The notes under the pieces: model-generated
Told to the model about the DNA's origin: nothing
Databases searched by the model: none
The model's input: only the letters and a program-made list of their open reading frames with translations
Assembly (NCBI GenBank): GCA_014804085.1
Contig: JAAVAM010000006.1
Location: 96,018-101,548 of the forward strand
DNA from: Treponema sp.
Lineage (GTDB): Bacteria; Spirochaetota; Spirochaetia; Treponematales; Treponemataceae
Direction of reading: 5' to 3'
Length of the DNA stretch: 5,531 bases
Shown here: positions 5,329 through 5,531 of the stretch, in pieces
Position numbering within the stretch: the stretch's first letter is position 1
How the letters are laid out: every line of letters begins with the position of its first letter
Made by a program: the position numbers and the translations under genes

Positions 5329-5531
5329 ATGGGAACTGCCCTCTTTGCGGTGATAATTGCACCGCTTGTCAACATTTTGGAATTTTTCTATGTCCTGTTT
5401 GAAAAAATCACGGGTAGCAGGGGTATTGCGGTCGTAGGATTGAGTTTTGTCGTAACAATCTGTACGCTCCCGCTGTATATGGTTGCTGAAAAGTGGCAGG
5501 AAGAAGAACGGCGAAAACAGGACTTGCTCCG
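5329..5531 (+). CDS. second YidC/Oxa1-like protein, partial (N-terminus)
   Basis: The frame is open from the ATG to the window end: 67 complete codons. The peptide begins MGTALFAVIIAPLVNILEFF, a first membrane helix, followed by a second helix (RGIAVVGLSFVVTICTLPLY, residues 31-50) and the start of a charged cytoplasmic hairpin (EKWQEEERRKQ). It aligns without gaps to the N-terminus of the gene at 2475, 29 of 67 residues identical, including TLPLY and the EER of the hairpin. At the position of the YidC groove arginine it has Thr43, parallel to Ser43 in the first copy. It lies 139 nt after the first gene in the same direction with a good SD. Whether it also carries the C-terminal transferase domain cannot be seen. 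A duplication that has since diverged is the simplest explanation. Confidence 0.85.
   Translation, partial: MGTALFAVIIAPLVNILEFFYVLFEKITGSRGIAVVGLSFVVTICTLPLYMVAEKWQEEERRKQDLL

Overview
The window shows an envelope-related stretch of a bacterial chromosome with fairly balanced base composition and Shine-Dalgarno (SD) sequences of the AGGAGA or GAGGA type. Two lipoproteins with clear lipoboxes, a META-domain protein and fused YidC/Oxa1-type genes together fit a diderm such as a Treponema-like spirochaete. That assignment rests on recalled gene content, not on a marker gene, so confidence is only moderate. No mobile element, tRNA, rRNA or CRISPR array is visible, and no gene-free stretch exceeds 300 bases.

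Layout, left to right. (1) 64-504, plus strand: a YcgN-type (UPF0260) cysteine-cluster protein. Its start has no adjacent SD; a perfect 12-bp inverted repeat sits between a distant SD-like ACGAGGAA and the ATG. (2) 518-549: a strong bidirectional terminator between convergent genes. (3) 568-1329, minus strand: a lipoprotein with two META domains, with its own promoter in the 73-nt gap before it. (4) 1403-2353, minus strand: a DUF4349 lipoprotein anchored by an N-terminal lipid and a C-terminal membrane helix. The two minus-strand genes may be co-transcribed and have nearly identical 23-nt initiation regions. (5) 2354-2474: a divergent control region with a near-consensus promoter (ATGACA, 17 nt, TATAAT) for the rightward gene, a TATAAT box for the leftward gene, and a perfect 10-bp inverted repeat whose arms lie on either side of the rightward promoter. 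(6) 2475-5189, plus strand: a 904-residue polytopic protein that fuses a YidC/Oxa1 insertase-like domain (about residues 1-222) to seven more membrane helices and a periplasmic alkaline-phosphatase/sulfatase-superfamily domain resembling LtaS/EptA-type phosphotransferases. (7) 5190-5328: an intergenic region without a convincing terminator. (8) 5329 to the window end, plus strand: the start of a second YidC/Oxa1-type gene, 29/67 residues identical and gap-free to the first.

How they may work together: the main item of interest is the tandem pair of YidC-type genes. The first is fused to a probable phospho-substituent transferase, and both copies lack the usual groove arginine of YidC. My inference is that the insertase fold has been repurposed, for example as a membrane scaffold or a partner for lipid-linked substrates in cell-surface modification. 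The divergent lipoproteins could belong to the same envelope programme, but nothing in the sequence proves a functional link.
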